Assembly: GCF_017874615.1 (NCBI RefSeq)
Contig: NZ_JAGIKV010000017.1
Coordinates: forward strand, 1-64,000
DNA length: 64,000 bases
Reading direction: 5' to 3'
Source: Paenibacillus xylanexedens
GTDB lineage: Bacteria; Bacillota; Bacilli; Paenibacillales; Paenibacillaceae
Shown: positions 17,285 through 25,198 of the stretch, one piece after another
How the letters are laid out: each line of letters opens with the position of its first letter
How positions within the stretch are numbered: the first letter of the stretch is position 1
Program-made: the position numbers and the translations under genes
Notes under the pieces: generated by a model
Databases searched by the model: none
Seen by the model: only the letters and a program-made list of their open reading frames with translations
Told to the model about the DNA's origin: nothing

Positions 17285-17340
17285 GTTCCAAGAAGCTTCG
17301 CTCCTGAGATCTTCAAGTCTTGGGAACGAAGCTTTTTTTT
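17285..17340 (+). terminator. Terminator with a competing alternative hairpin
   Basis: AAGCTTCG (17293-17300) pairs with CGAAGCTT (17327-17334), followed by a long T-run. An overlapping pairing of GTTCCAAGA (17285-17293) with TCTTGGGAAC (17318-17327) cannot form in the same simple hairpin. Confidence 0.8.
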
Positions 17341-17422
17341 ATCGTCTTGGCGATGGTGCGGTATGATTCCTTGCGAGCGTGTGAAATATGATACAATGGT
17401 GTCGCACCATCCCATATCTCAT

Positions 17423-18256
17423 ATGAAACGGAGCTTGATCCGGTTGGATTACATACGTCATGATTCATCACCCGTATCACAAGCGGATACGGGTATGATT
17501 GGCAGCAACCCTACTGAACAATCCCGCGTGATTGCAATCTGTCTGCTCGCAGGCAAAATCATGCTGCAAAGCGGTGGTGAAACCTACCGTGTGGAAGATA
17601 CAATGAAACGTATGGCGGCTGCGCTAGGTTTACCCCATTCGCACAGTTACGTTGTTCCGACAGGCATCTTCTTCTCTGTTGATGCAACCGAACCTGCCAA
17701 GCTGATTCGTATCTCCGAACGTACGACGGATCTGGACAAGGTGTCTGAGGTGAATGCGGTCTCCCGCCGCATCGGACAAGGTGAGCTATCCGCTCAGGAA
17801 GCCCATGATCTGTTGGTACAGATCGAAGGCAAGCCCTCCTCCTATTCAACGGCTGTGCAGCTTACGGCCGCAGCGTTATCCAGTGGTTGTTTTACCATTA
17901 TGTTTGGCGGGGGCTGGAGCGACTTTCTTCCAGCGCTGATCTGCGGGGGAATAGGTTATGCAGCCGTTATTGCCTTTCACCGGTTGGTGCGGGTCAAATT
18001 CTTTGCCGAGCTTACGGCATCCTTCGTTATTGGCTTACTCGCTTTTCTCCTGATCTATATGGGAGTAGGTCATGAACGGGACAAAATCATCATTGGTTCG
18101 GTTATGCCGCTGGTTCCGGGGCTGCTGATTACCAATGCTGTACGCGACCTGATGGCCGGACATCTCGTATCCGGATTATCCAAGGGAGCCGAGGCATTTC
18201 TGACTGCTTTTGCTATAGGTACAGGCATTGCAGTTGTATTTTCACTTTTTATGTAA
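17423..18256 (+). CDS. ThrE-type exporter, N-terminal subunit (DUF1212)
   Basis: The larger half of a split threonine/serine exporter family protein, an inner membrane carrier. A soluble N-terminal part (GKIMLQSGGETYRVEDTMKRM, then HSYVVPTGIFFSV) is followed by about five transmembrane helices between residues 135 and 275. Its partner gene follows 18 bases later. The start is uncertain. A -10-like TATGATACAAT at about 17388 implies translation begins downstream, so ATG 17423 or TTG 17444 (GGAG ten bases upstream) are the best choices. Amino-acid export is inferred from the family; in bacilli the substrate is untested. Confidence 0.83.
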   Translation: MKRSLIRLDYIRHDSSPVSQADTGMIGSNPTEQSRVIAICLLAGKIMLQSGGETYRVEDTMKRMAAALGLPHSHSYVVPTGIFFSVDATEPAKLIRISERTTDLDKVSEVNAVSRRIGQGELSAQEAHDLLVQIEGKPSSYSTAVQLTAAALSSGCFTIMFGGGWSDFLPALICGGIGYAAVIAFHRLVRVKFFAELTASFVIGLLAFLLIYMGVGHERDKIIIGSVMPLVPGLLITNAVRDLMAGHLVSGLSKGAEAFLTAFAIGTGIAVVFSLFM

Positions 18257-18274
18257 GACGGAGGAATGCAGGAT

Positions 18275-18733
18275 ATGCTCCATTTTATTGAACAAGCCTT
18301 GACCAGTTTTGTCGCCTCAGCCGCGTTTGGGATCATCTTCAACGCACCACGGCGCATGCTGCTCCACGGTGGATTTGTCGGCATGATCGGCTGGATTATC
18401 TATATCGTGCTTGAATATGCAGCGGATGCGGTTCCTGCTACACTTGCAGCGACCATAGCCGTAGGTGTGATCAGCCAGCTATTCTCTCGCATGTTTCGCG
18501 CACCCGTTATCATCTTTAGCGTCGCAGGCATCATCCCTCTGGTTCCTGGTGGACTGGCGTATAATGCGATGCGAAGTTTTGTGCAAAATGACTACAGTGC
18601 CGCTATGGAGATGGCCGCCAAGGCACTCATGTTATCCGGCGCTATTGCCGTAGGCCTGGTGTTATCCGAGGTATTAAACCAGATGATACGCCGAATTCCC
18701 ACCTCACTGCGGACAAAATCATCATCGAAATGA
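18275..18733 (+). CDS. ThrE-type exporter, C-terminal subunit (DUF3815)
   Basis: A 152-residue membrane protein with four to five hydrophobic helices and the motif VAGIIPLVPGGLAYNAM, matching the second domain of ThrE-like exporters, which is fused in actinobacteria and split here. ATG 18275 is favoured because GGAGG lies ten bases upstream; an earlier ATG at 18266 is too close to it. It forms an operon with the preceding gene. A very strong hairpin terminator follows the stop codon. Confidence 0.85.
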   Translation: MLHFIEQALTSFVASAAFGIIFNAPRRMLLHGGFVGMIGWIIYIVLEYAADAVPATLAATIAVGVISQLFSRMFRAPVIIFSVAGIIPLVPGGLAYNAMRSFVQNDYSAAMEMAAKALMLSGAIAVGLVLSEVLNQMIRRIPTSLRTKSSSK

Positions 18734-18755
18734 TTATTCTTTTCACATATTCAGC

Positions 18756-18820
18756 ATACGTAAGGCCCGTTGGCATACAGGATAAAATCTTGTATGCCAA
18801 CGGGCCTTACGTATCGCTTT
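18756..18820. terminator. Terminator with a perfect 24-bp stem
   Basis: Arms 18756-18779 and 18791-18814 are exactly complementary over 24 positions, with an 11-base loop and CGCTTTTTA after it. It separates the exporter genes from the convergent DUF2569 gene. Confidence 0.9.
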
Positions 18821-18863
18821 TTATAGAGCACTATAGTGCAGTGAGACAATCAAAGAAGTCTAT

Positions 18864-19409
18864 TTACTTCACAAACGTATTTTTCACACGTACCGACCTT
18901 AGGAAATACGGGATAAAGATACAACATGTCAGAAGCGATCGGATTGTTAAGTTAAATGCTGATGTTGGATCGAGCACATGTTGCTCTCTCGGAATCTCAA
19001 TTCGTGCGATCATGATCCATGTCATGACTCCAATCAATACATTTGCAATGTAAAGAATAATCATCATGCGCGGAAATTGCCTTTTTTTCTTATACAAGAA
19101 TACGAGATTCACGATAACAATTGTTAGTAAAATGACGCTGCTTATGACCCCGAACCAAAGGAGCGGGCGTATCCCTTCAGTATAAAGTTCCGGATCAACA
19201 CCACGGACACCCTCCCATCTTACCGGATCCATAATGACATTTACCTGCGACATATCCGCGATCAGAAGCACCAGTGAGACCCATAGGCCAATCTGAATTA
19301 AAATAAGCCATCCGCCCAATCCGGAAATGCCAGGCCGTTCCGGTCTGATACCACTTTTAGGCTGCAGCGAGCTTGTATCCAGTTCCGAGTTCCTATATTT
19401 ATAGTTCAT
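18864..19409 (-). CDS. DUF2569-type membrane protein
   Basis: A 181-residue inner membrane protein with four predicted transmembrane helices (about 32-50, 83-107, 115-135 and 158-172). The GISGLGGWLILIQIGL segment before the first helix is the family mark of DUF2569. No function is established for the family. GGAGG lies directly upstream of the ATG. It is convergent with the exporter genes and not obviously part of the cell-wall operon that ends 110 bases upstream. Confidence 0.8.
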   Translation of the reverse strand: MNYKYRNSELDTSSLQPKSGIRPERPGISGLGGWLILIQIGLWVSLVLLIADMSQVNVIMDPVRWEGVRGVDPELYTEGIRPLLWFGVISSVILLTIVIVNLVFLYKKKRQFPRMMIILYIANVLIGVMTWIMIARIEIPREQHVLDPTSAFNLTIRSLLTCCIFIPYFLRSVRVKNTFVK

Positions 19410-19519
19410 TTCATCCTCCTTTTACGATAGATAAGACACATATTATACATTAGAAGCTATATTCTGTGTTATCCAAGAGAAGGAAAGAACCGTCTGGACT
19501 ATGGTCTCTCTCTTGCATT

Positions 19520-21388
19520 CTATTGGGTAGCACTTCTCATAACTGTTGCAAACAACTCCGCTGCAACACCACTTCCCGACTTCATATAATGTTCGGCATC
19601 CGTATGATCAAATCCCATCCAAACCGCCGCAGTCCAGTTACTCGTATAGCCCACAAACCACAGATCCCGATTGGCCTCTCTACTCACACCAGGTATTGCA
19701 GCCTGTGTTGTTCCCGTTTTCCCTGCTACCTTGTGCTGACCTAACTGTGCACGGCTTCCTGTTCCCTGACTGACTACATTTTGCAGCATTCTGGTCATGG
19801 CATTCGCCGTGCTAGAGGAGATTACCTGCTTGTTTTCCGACTTATGAGCATATATTGTTCGTCCACGGGAATCTGTAATCTTGCGTATCAGATGGGCTGT
19901 ATTCAATTTGCCATGATTCGCAAACACCGTGTAGGCCTGGGCCATCTTCATTGGCGATACCCCCTGATGCACACCGCCCAAGGCAATTGAGAGGTTTAGA
20001 TCTTCTTTCCCCAGTTCAATACCGAGCCGTGCCGCAAATTGATGTGCATACTTCAGTCCGGTCTCATGAAGCAGCCATACGGCTGGGGCATTGATAGACT
20101 TTTGCAAGGCTTGGGACATGGCAATTGAACCACTGTAACGCCCACCGAGATTGGAAGGCTGATAGCTGCCATATTGCATGCGTTTATCCGGTAGTATACT
20201 CTCTGGCTTGAACTTCCCCGACTCCAACGCAGGACCATATGCAATAATCGGTTTAAAAGAAGAGCCTGGCTGCCGTGCATCCATAATCGCCCGGTTGATG
20301 CCCCCTTTTAAAGGATTACGTCCACCCATCATCGCTTTCACTTCACCGTTGTGCTGGTCGATAATAACCATACTTGCCTGGACCTGCTCGTCTTGGCGAT
20401 CATCGGGGAATCGGGTAGCGTCTGCAAATGTTTCTGCCATCGCCAGTTGTGCCTGTTCGTCTAGCCCAGTTTGAATAACCCAACCTGCCGATTGAGTCTC
20501 TGCTTCACTTTTACCTGTGAGCCGAGAAGCCTCCTGAATCACAGCATCCACGGCAGATACATATGCGGGCTCGCTCAAGCCCGGTGTAGTTGTTGCATTC
20601 AATACGGTTTCAGGCGGCGTGTAATCGACGCCACGGGCTTGGAGCATTTGCTTTCGTGTAATGAGTCCCTGTTCATGCATTAGTCCAAGGATAACGGCAC
20701 GTCTTTGTTTGGAAAGTTCAGGATGATCTACTGGATTGTATATGGATGGACCTTTGGGCATTCCAGCTAATGTAGCAATCTGCCATAGTTTCAATTGGTG
20801 CATATCCTTCATTCCGAAATACCGCCAGGCTGCAGCTTTTACACCATACTCCTGGCGTCCCATGTAGATCTGATTCAGATACATTTCCAGAATTTCATCC
20901 TTGCTATACTTCTTCTCCAGGGCCATCGCAATCGATATCTCATTCATCTTTCGACTCAACGTTTTATCCCCATTCAAATACAGATTTCTTGCCAGTTGCT
21001 GCGTAATGGAGCTTCCTCCCTGACTCAGATTCATATGTAAGATGTCTTGCATAATGGCTCTGCCAAGTCCGATGAAATCCAGTCCATCATGGTTGTAGAA
21101 ACGTCGATCTTCTGTAGCCAAAAAAGCCATCTTTAATAAATCTGGCATAGCGTTCAGTTCAGCATATTCGGAATACCCTTTGGTCTGCGTATGCAACCTC
21201 GAAATTTCGGTCCCCTCTGCATTCGTAATAATGGTTGAAGAGGCCACCTGCATGGCCTCTGGACGATTGCGAAGCATTCCTTCGCCATAAGTAATTAGAT
21301 AGAGATAGAAAAGGGTCAATATCAAAACTACAACCACTGCAACATCAAAAACGTAATACATCCATCGCTTGCTCCCGTGTTTCAACAT
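19520..21388 (-). CDS. Class A penicillin-binding protein (transglycosylase/transpeptidase)
   Basis: A bifunctional peptidoglycan synthase anchored by one N-terminal transmembrane helix (about 12-34). The glycosyltransferase domain (about 55-230) carries EDRRFYNHDG at 93-102 and GGSSITQQLARN at about 124-135. The transpeptidase domain carries the SxxK nucleophile S376, SIN at 431-433 and KTG at 557-559. The 622-residue length fits PbpF/PBP1A-like proteins without long C-terminal extensions. Its ATG overlaps the end of the kinase-like gene upstream (ATGTTGA), with AAGGAG eight bases ahead, so it belongs to the two-component operon and is likely induced by cell-wall stress sensed by that system. 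Confidence 0.94.
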   Translation of the reverse strand: MLKHGSKRWMYYVFDVAVVVVLILTLFYLYLITYGEGMLRNRPEAMQVASSTIITNAEGTEISRLHTQTKGYSEYAELNAMPDLLKMAFLATEDRRFYNHDGLDFIGLGRAIMQDILHMNLSQGGSSITQQLARNLYLNGDKTLSRKMNEISIAMALEKKYSKDEILEMYLNQIYMGRQEYGVKAAAWRYFGMKDMHQLKLWQIATLAGMPKGPSIYNPVDHPELSKQRRAVILGLMHEQGLITRKQMLQARGVDYTPPETVLNATTTPGLSEPAYVSAVDAVIQEASRLTGKSEAETQSAGWVIQTGLDEQAQLAMAETFADATRFPDDRQDEQVQASMVIIDQHNGEVKAMMGGRNPLKGGINRAIMDARQPGSSFKPIIAYGPALESGKFKPESILPDKRMQYGSYQPSNLGGRYSGSIAMSQALQKSINAPAVWLLHETGLKYAHQFAARLGIELGKEDLNLSIALGGVHQGVSPMKMAQAYTVFANHGKLNTAHLIRKITDSRGRTIYAHKSENKQVISSSTANAMTRMLQNVVSQGTGSRAQLGQHKVAGKTGTTQAAIPGVSREANRDLWFVGYTSNWTAAVWMGFDHTDAEHYMKSGSGVAAELFATVMRSATQ

Positions 21389-22122
21389 TCAGGCTCCTTG
21401 TGTACCCGTTCAATTGAAACTTCGTGTTCCTGTCTATCTCGTTGTGTAATCTCCAGAGCATGATGAAGCAGCAATGTCTGTTCATACGCCAACTTGACCC
21501 AATGCTGAACTTCCACCTCGTCCTGGCACCGCCCTTGGATAATCTCATCCAGAGAAGATTGAATACCGTAGAGAGTAAGTTTTATCGGTAGGCCAACCTG
21601 TATAGAAATAGTTTGAGTATTCTCCTTGTCTTCTTCATTATGTTGCTGAAGGCCGGGTTGCTCATGCTGAATAGACGCTCCCTCTGCCTCTCTGCTCTCA
21701 TGTTTCGGTTCTGATCTGCTCAGTCCTTCCTCATGCTGGAGAATAGCAATCCTATTCAGATTTGCAGCAATTTGTCGTAGTTCACCACCACTTAGAACAT
21801 CAATTCTTCCAGGATTGTGGCCCAATGCAAGTTCGGCTGTTCCGCGTGCAAGTTGACTGAGATCTTCCGCAATCTTCTGGGATCGAATCCAGAAAAAGAT
21901 AGCAAACACGGCTCCTCCAATGAAGATAAAGAGCGGCTTTGTTCCGATATGGTTGATTCCCCAGTTCATCATACGCGTTATCCATGCTGCATCTGGAAGG
22001 ATGTGATTGTGGGCAAACCGTAGCACGTGATAAACGACAAAAAGGAGCGCTGCGCTCAGTAACGCGCTTGCTCCTCCAATGTATATGTATCTTAGTCTTA
22101 CTGTACTAAATTGAGACTTCAT
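21382..22122 (-). CDS. Kinase-dead paralogue of the adjacent sensor kinase
   Basis: A 246-residue membrane protein with two transmembrane helices (about 13-34 and 62-80), a HAMP-like linker (81-128), an acidic/Gln-rich insert (130-170) and a helix pair at 172-226. The order and spacing match the kinase encoded upstream: INHIGTKPLFIFIGG against VNNIGSVPLMIVVGV, and CQDEVEVQHWVKLAYEQ against YQDEIEMRYYVSIAYEK. However, no histidine lies between residues 162 and 206, so the phosphoacceptor is missing, and there is no ATP-binding domain. It looks like a duplicated, decayed kinase kept as an accessory sensor or dimer partner. It overlaps the PBP gene. Confidence 0.75.
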   Translation of the reverse strand: MKSQFSTVRLRYIYIGGASALLSAALLFVVYHVLRFAHNHILPDAAWITRMMNWGINHIGTKPLFIFIGGAVFAIFFWIRSQKIAEDLSQLARGTAELALGHNPGRIDVLSGGELRQIAANLNRIAILQHEEGLSRSEPKHESREAEGASIQHEQPGLQQHNEEDKENTQTISIQVGLPIKLTLYGIQSSLDEIIQGRCQDEVEVQHWVKLAYEQTLLLHHALEITQRDRQEHEVSIERVHKEPEC

Positions 22123-22175
22123 ATTCGGTATCCTCCTCTATACAATAATATGGTAATAGAGGTAGAATACCGAAT
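22120..22175 (-). promoter_or_regulatory. Hairpin over the ribosome site of the kinase-dead gene
   Basis: On the minus strand 22167-22175 pairs with 22123-22131 (nine bases) and 22157-22162 pairs with 22135-22140. The second helix takes in part of the AGGAGG site, and the stem ends one base from the ATG. Translation is probably gated. Confidence 0.55.
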
Positions 22176-22221
22176 ATTTCTTAATGAGATAGTGGCTAAC
22201 TTCTTACCAAATTCTTAATTT

Positions 22222-23355
22222 TTATTCCTCTGAGTAATTACTTGGTGAAGCAGCGGTTACAGGGAAACGGGTAACAAAATCCGTTCTGCCATTTTCACTG
22301 TAAGCAACGATACTTCCTCGATGTAATTCAATCATCGATTTGGCAATCGCCAGGCCGAGACCGGTACCTCCCGTATCGCGGGAACGGGATTTATCTACCC
22401 GATAGAATCGATCAAATAGATGTGGCAGATCTTGTGCCGGAATCGGATCACCATAATTACTGATGCGGACTACAGCCTCTTTACCTTCAAGGGCCAGCCC
22501 AATCTCCATTAGTTTACCTTGCGAACCATACCGAATGGCATTGCTGAACAGATTCTCATATGCTCTTACAAGCTCCCCCGGAGCAGCCTGTATCCATAGT
22601 GGGTCTTGCCCGCCGATGATCTTGTAGGTCATGCCAGCATCCTCCAGCATGGGAGCAAACTCTTCAGCCAGCTGCATCAGAAACGAATTCAGGTTCAACG
22701 CTTGCAGAGATAACGGAAGGCTCCCGCCACTCACACGCGTATATTCGAACAAGTCATCGATTAACTTACGAAGGGTCAAGGATTTCTCATAGGCAATGCT
22801 AACGTAATAGCGCATCTCAATCTCATCCTGGTAGCGATCCTTCTCGATGTACTCCAGAAATCCCAGAATAGAAGTGAGTGGTGTTCTCAGATCATGTGAT
22901 ATCCCCGTAATCAGATCGTTTTTGGCAGCAACTGCATTACGCTCTTCCTGAAGCGATAACTGCAATTGTTCAGCCATCTGATTAATGCTTGCAGCAACCA
23001 CTCCGAATTCATCCGAGGTTTTCACTTCGATACGATGGGATAACTCTCCTTTGGCAACCTCCTGAATCCCCGCCGTAATTTCATCCAGGACCCGCATCAC
23101 CTTGCGTGAGAACAGGAAAAAAAACAGCACAAAACCAAGCACGCCTACCACAATCATCAAAGGCACCGAACCGATATTATTCACCAACCACCTGATCCCT
23201 TGGGCTGGAATGGAATAATCCGGATACGCCTGAGCTTCCAGGATGGTCTGCCCCACCTTACTACCCCCGTACAAAATAACTGCAGTTAATATACCGCTCA
23301 GCAGAAATGCATAGATAAATTTCCATCGGACTGTATTAATCAACTTTGAATTCAT
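22222..23355 (-). CDS. Sensor histidine kinase (VanS-like)
   Basis: A 377-residue inner membrane kinase. Two transmembrane helices (about 13-31 and 62-82) flank a short extracytoplasmic loop, followed by HAMP (83-135). The phosphoacceptor box is GISHDLRTPLTS (His154), and the CA domain has the N box YENLFSNAIRYG and DTGGTGLGLAIAK. The short sensor loop suggests that it reads the membrane or its neighbours. It lies 55 bases downstream of the response regulator gene and upstream of its kinase-dead copy and a class A PBP. The likely role is cell-wall stress signalling; the ligand is unknown. Confidence 0.93.
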   Translation of the reverse strand: MNSKLINTVRWKFIYAFLLSGILTAVILYGGSKVGQTILEAQAYPDYSIPAQGIRWLVNNIGSVPLMIVVGVLGFVLFFFLFSRKVMRVLDEITAGIQEVAKGELSHRIEVKTSDEFGVVAASINQMAEQLQLSLQEERNAVAAKNDLITGISHDLRTPLTSILGFLEYIEKDRYQDEIEMRYYVSIAYEKSLTLRKLIDDLFEYTRVSGGSLPLSLQALNLNSFLMQLAEEFAPMLEDAGMTYKIIGGQDPLWIQAAPGELVRAYENLFSNAIRYGSQGKLMEIGLALEGKEAVVRISNYGDPIPAQDLPHLFDRFYRVDKSRSRDTGGTGLGLAIAKSMIELHRGSIVAYSENGRTDFVTRFPVTAASPSNYSEE

Positions 23356-23410
23356 AGTAGGAACTCCCTGAATGTGTTCATGTTACACGACATCCTGTGA
23401 ATGTACATGT

Positions 23411-24112
23411 TTATTGCGGTTTGATCATCTTATAACCAACACCCCATACGGTCTGAATAAACTTGGGGTGTTTGCTGTCGAGTTCAATCTTCTCACGAAT
23501 CTTGCGAATATGTACCATGACTGTATTATTCGACTCCATGAATTCTTCTTTCCAGACTTGACGATAGATCTGTTCCATACTAAGTACTGAACCTTGGTGA
23601 CGAGCCAGTAATTCAAGAACAGCAAATTCACGCGGAGTCAGACGAACCGGCTGCTCATCCACCCAAACTTCATGTGTATCGGTATTAATGACCAGATCAT
23701 CAATAACCCACTCGTGCTCTTTGTTCTCCCGACCTTCATTGAAGGTATGATACCTGCGCAGCTGGGATTTCGCCCGTGCGACAAGTTCAAGCGGGTTAAA
23801 CGGCTTGGTCACATAATCATCGGCACCGATGCTTAACCCTGTGATTTTATCCATATCCATACTTTTGGCGGACAGCATAATAATCGGCATTTTCTGCTCT
23901 TCCCGAATTTTCATACAAGCTTCGATTCCGTCCATATTCGGCATCATGACATCCAGAATAATGAGATCGATCGACTCTTTTTTCAATTGTTCCAGCGCTT
24001 CAAGCCCATCATTCGCGGTGAGAATCCGATAACCCTCGTTGCCAAAATAGATTTCCATCAGTTTAATAATCTCCTGCTCATCATCCACAAGCAGAATGGT
24101 TGCTGGCTGTGC
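23411..24112 (-). CDS. OmpR-family response regulator (VanR-like)
   Basis: A 233-residue regulator with a receiver domain (LLVDDEQ; phosphoacceptor Asp in LIILDVMMP; KPFNPLELVAR) and a winged-helix DNA-binding domain (VRLTPREFAVLELLARHQG; MVHIRKIREKIE). I favour GTG 24112, preceded by GGGAAAGGAAT, since the receiver fold begins three residues later. It is the first gene of the operon with the kinase, kinase-dead paralogue and PBP. It probably activates its own operon, but I could not identify a clear binding repeat upstream. Confidence 0.92.
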   Translation of the reverse strand, partial: AQPATILLVDDEQEIIKLMEIYFGNEGYRILTANDGLEALEQLKKESIDLIILDVMMPNMDGIEACMKIREEQKMPIIMLSAKSMDMDKITGLSIGADDYVTKPFNPLELVARAKSQLRRYHTFNEGRENKEHEWVIDDLVINTDTHEVWVDEQPVRLTPREFAVLELLARHQGSVLSMEQIYRQVWKEEFMESNNTVMVHIRKIREKIELDSKHPKFIQTVWGVGYKMIKPQ

Positions 24113-24376
24113 CACGGCATTATTCCTTTCCCTTCCATAATTCCTTACCTGTTCAAAGTATACCACCGAGGGATGAAACTGCGAAAATCATCGTGATCTT
24201 CACGGACACGCTCGATCTTGGCCATCATTTCAAGCGTCTCTTCCGGCTTCACCTGCCGGATCCACACCACACCCGAATCCTCCGTTATTTCACGTATAGC
24301 GTGTAGTATCGTCGGTCTATTCCTACTTTAACCCATGATGTTTCCTATAACATGCTTATATGTATTCTATCCGTTT

Positions 24377-24835
24377 CTATTTAAAAAGTACTGACTCGGG
24401 TTCTTTGCCCGTCAGGGTCAGCATCGTATACAATTGTCCTCTGTGATGGTATACATGCCCCATAATCTCAAGTAACCACTCCAGCCGACTATAGGAAGCA
24501 CCCCAGTAAGAATCCGTCACATGCAGTAACTCTTCCGTGTTAAACTGCCTGTACCGTTGGTATAGATACATCTGGTTATCAATCAGAGCCTGCTTGATCT
24601 CACCGAGCGAATGCACCTGATTCTCTGCATAGAATTGAGCCATCTCTTCCTCCGAGGCACCTTCGGAAATATAAACATCCGCTCGGCAGATCACAGACAG
24701 ATGGGCTAGTAATTCTCCAACAGGCCGTTTACCTTCAATTGGAGTCAAAGCCAAATCTTCTTCCGACAACTGATCACATATATCAATCAACGATGTTACG
24801 GCCACGTCAATATGTTTAAACGCAGATTGAATCAA
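24377..24835 (-). CDS. DinB-family protein
   Basis: A 152-residue four-helix-bundle protein. The metal-binding histidines of the DinB/YfiT group appear in ELLAHLSV and in EIMGHVYHHRGQLYTML. Members include thiol-dependent transferases such as bacillithiol S-transferase-like proteins. The substrate here is unknown. I prefer TTG 24835, which has AAAAGGAAG seven bases upstream; a GTG at 24844 lies on the ribosome site. It is a single minus-strand gene with repeat copy A in the gap upstream. Confidence 0.8.
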   Translation of the reverse strand: MIQSAFKHIDVAVTSLIDICDQLSEEDLALTPIEGKRPVGELLAHLSVICRADVYISEGASEEEMAQFYAENQVHSLGEIKQALIDNQMYLYQRYRQFNTEELLHVTDSYWGASYSRLEWLLEIMGHVYHHRGQLYTMLTLTGKEPESVLFK

Positions 24836-24920
24836 CAGGTACACTTCCTTTTTATCCCATTATACAGAACATATGATCTGTTATCAACCAAGATATCCCT
24901 CCTTAATATATACCCCAAAT

Positions 24921-25112
24921 CTATATAAATTGAACAAAACATTTACACAAAACGGAGAAGACAGAAAGGACCTGAAGAAGCGGAGCGTTCGCCTTTATCC
25001 CCGGATTTCCCCTTTATAAAAGGAATCAAAAAAATCTGGGGATAACAGCGATCGGAAGGTTGTTCTGTCATCGGAGTGTGCAGTGTAAATATTCTTTAGT
25101 TCAATTTATATA
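24921..25112 (+). repeat. Structured intergenic repeat, family 1 copy A
   Basis: The element starts and ends with the perfect 14-base inverted repeat TATATAAATTGAAC (24922-24935) and its complement (25099-25112). Inside are a TTTACAC/GTGTAAA pair, GACAGAA (24960-24966) with TTCTGTC (25063-25069), a TTATCCCC/GGGGATAA stem capped by a small hairpin, and the invariant core GGGGATAACAGCGATCG (25038-25054). It is the shortest full copy and lacks the AGCTTTCT hairpin of the others. It fills most of the 24836-25198 gap. Confidence 0.9.
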
Positions 25113-25124
25113 ACAATCTACGAA

Positions 25125-25172
25125 CAAAAAAAGTCCTTCCTCCTTCTTATAGACGGGATTCAGGACATTTTG
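25125..25172 (-). terminator. Probable terminator of the YwqG-like gene
   Basis: On the minus strand GTCCT near 25166 pairs with AGGAC near 25132 and is followed by seven T (25126-25132). The stem is short with a long loop. Confidence 0.5.
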
Positions 25173-25198
25173 TTGCCTATATGAGTTCAAATCTTTGC

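Noticed and set aside
24921..25112. Family 1 repeat as an insertion sequence with its own transposase
   Set aside because: The copies are under 240 bases, with no open frame inside any of them.
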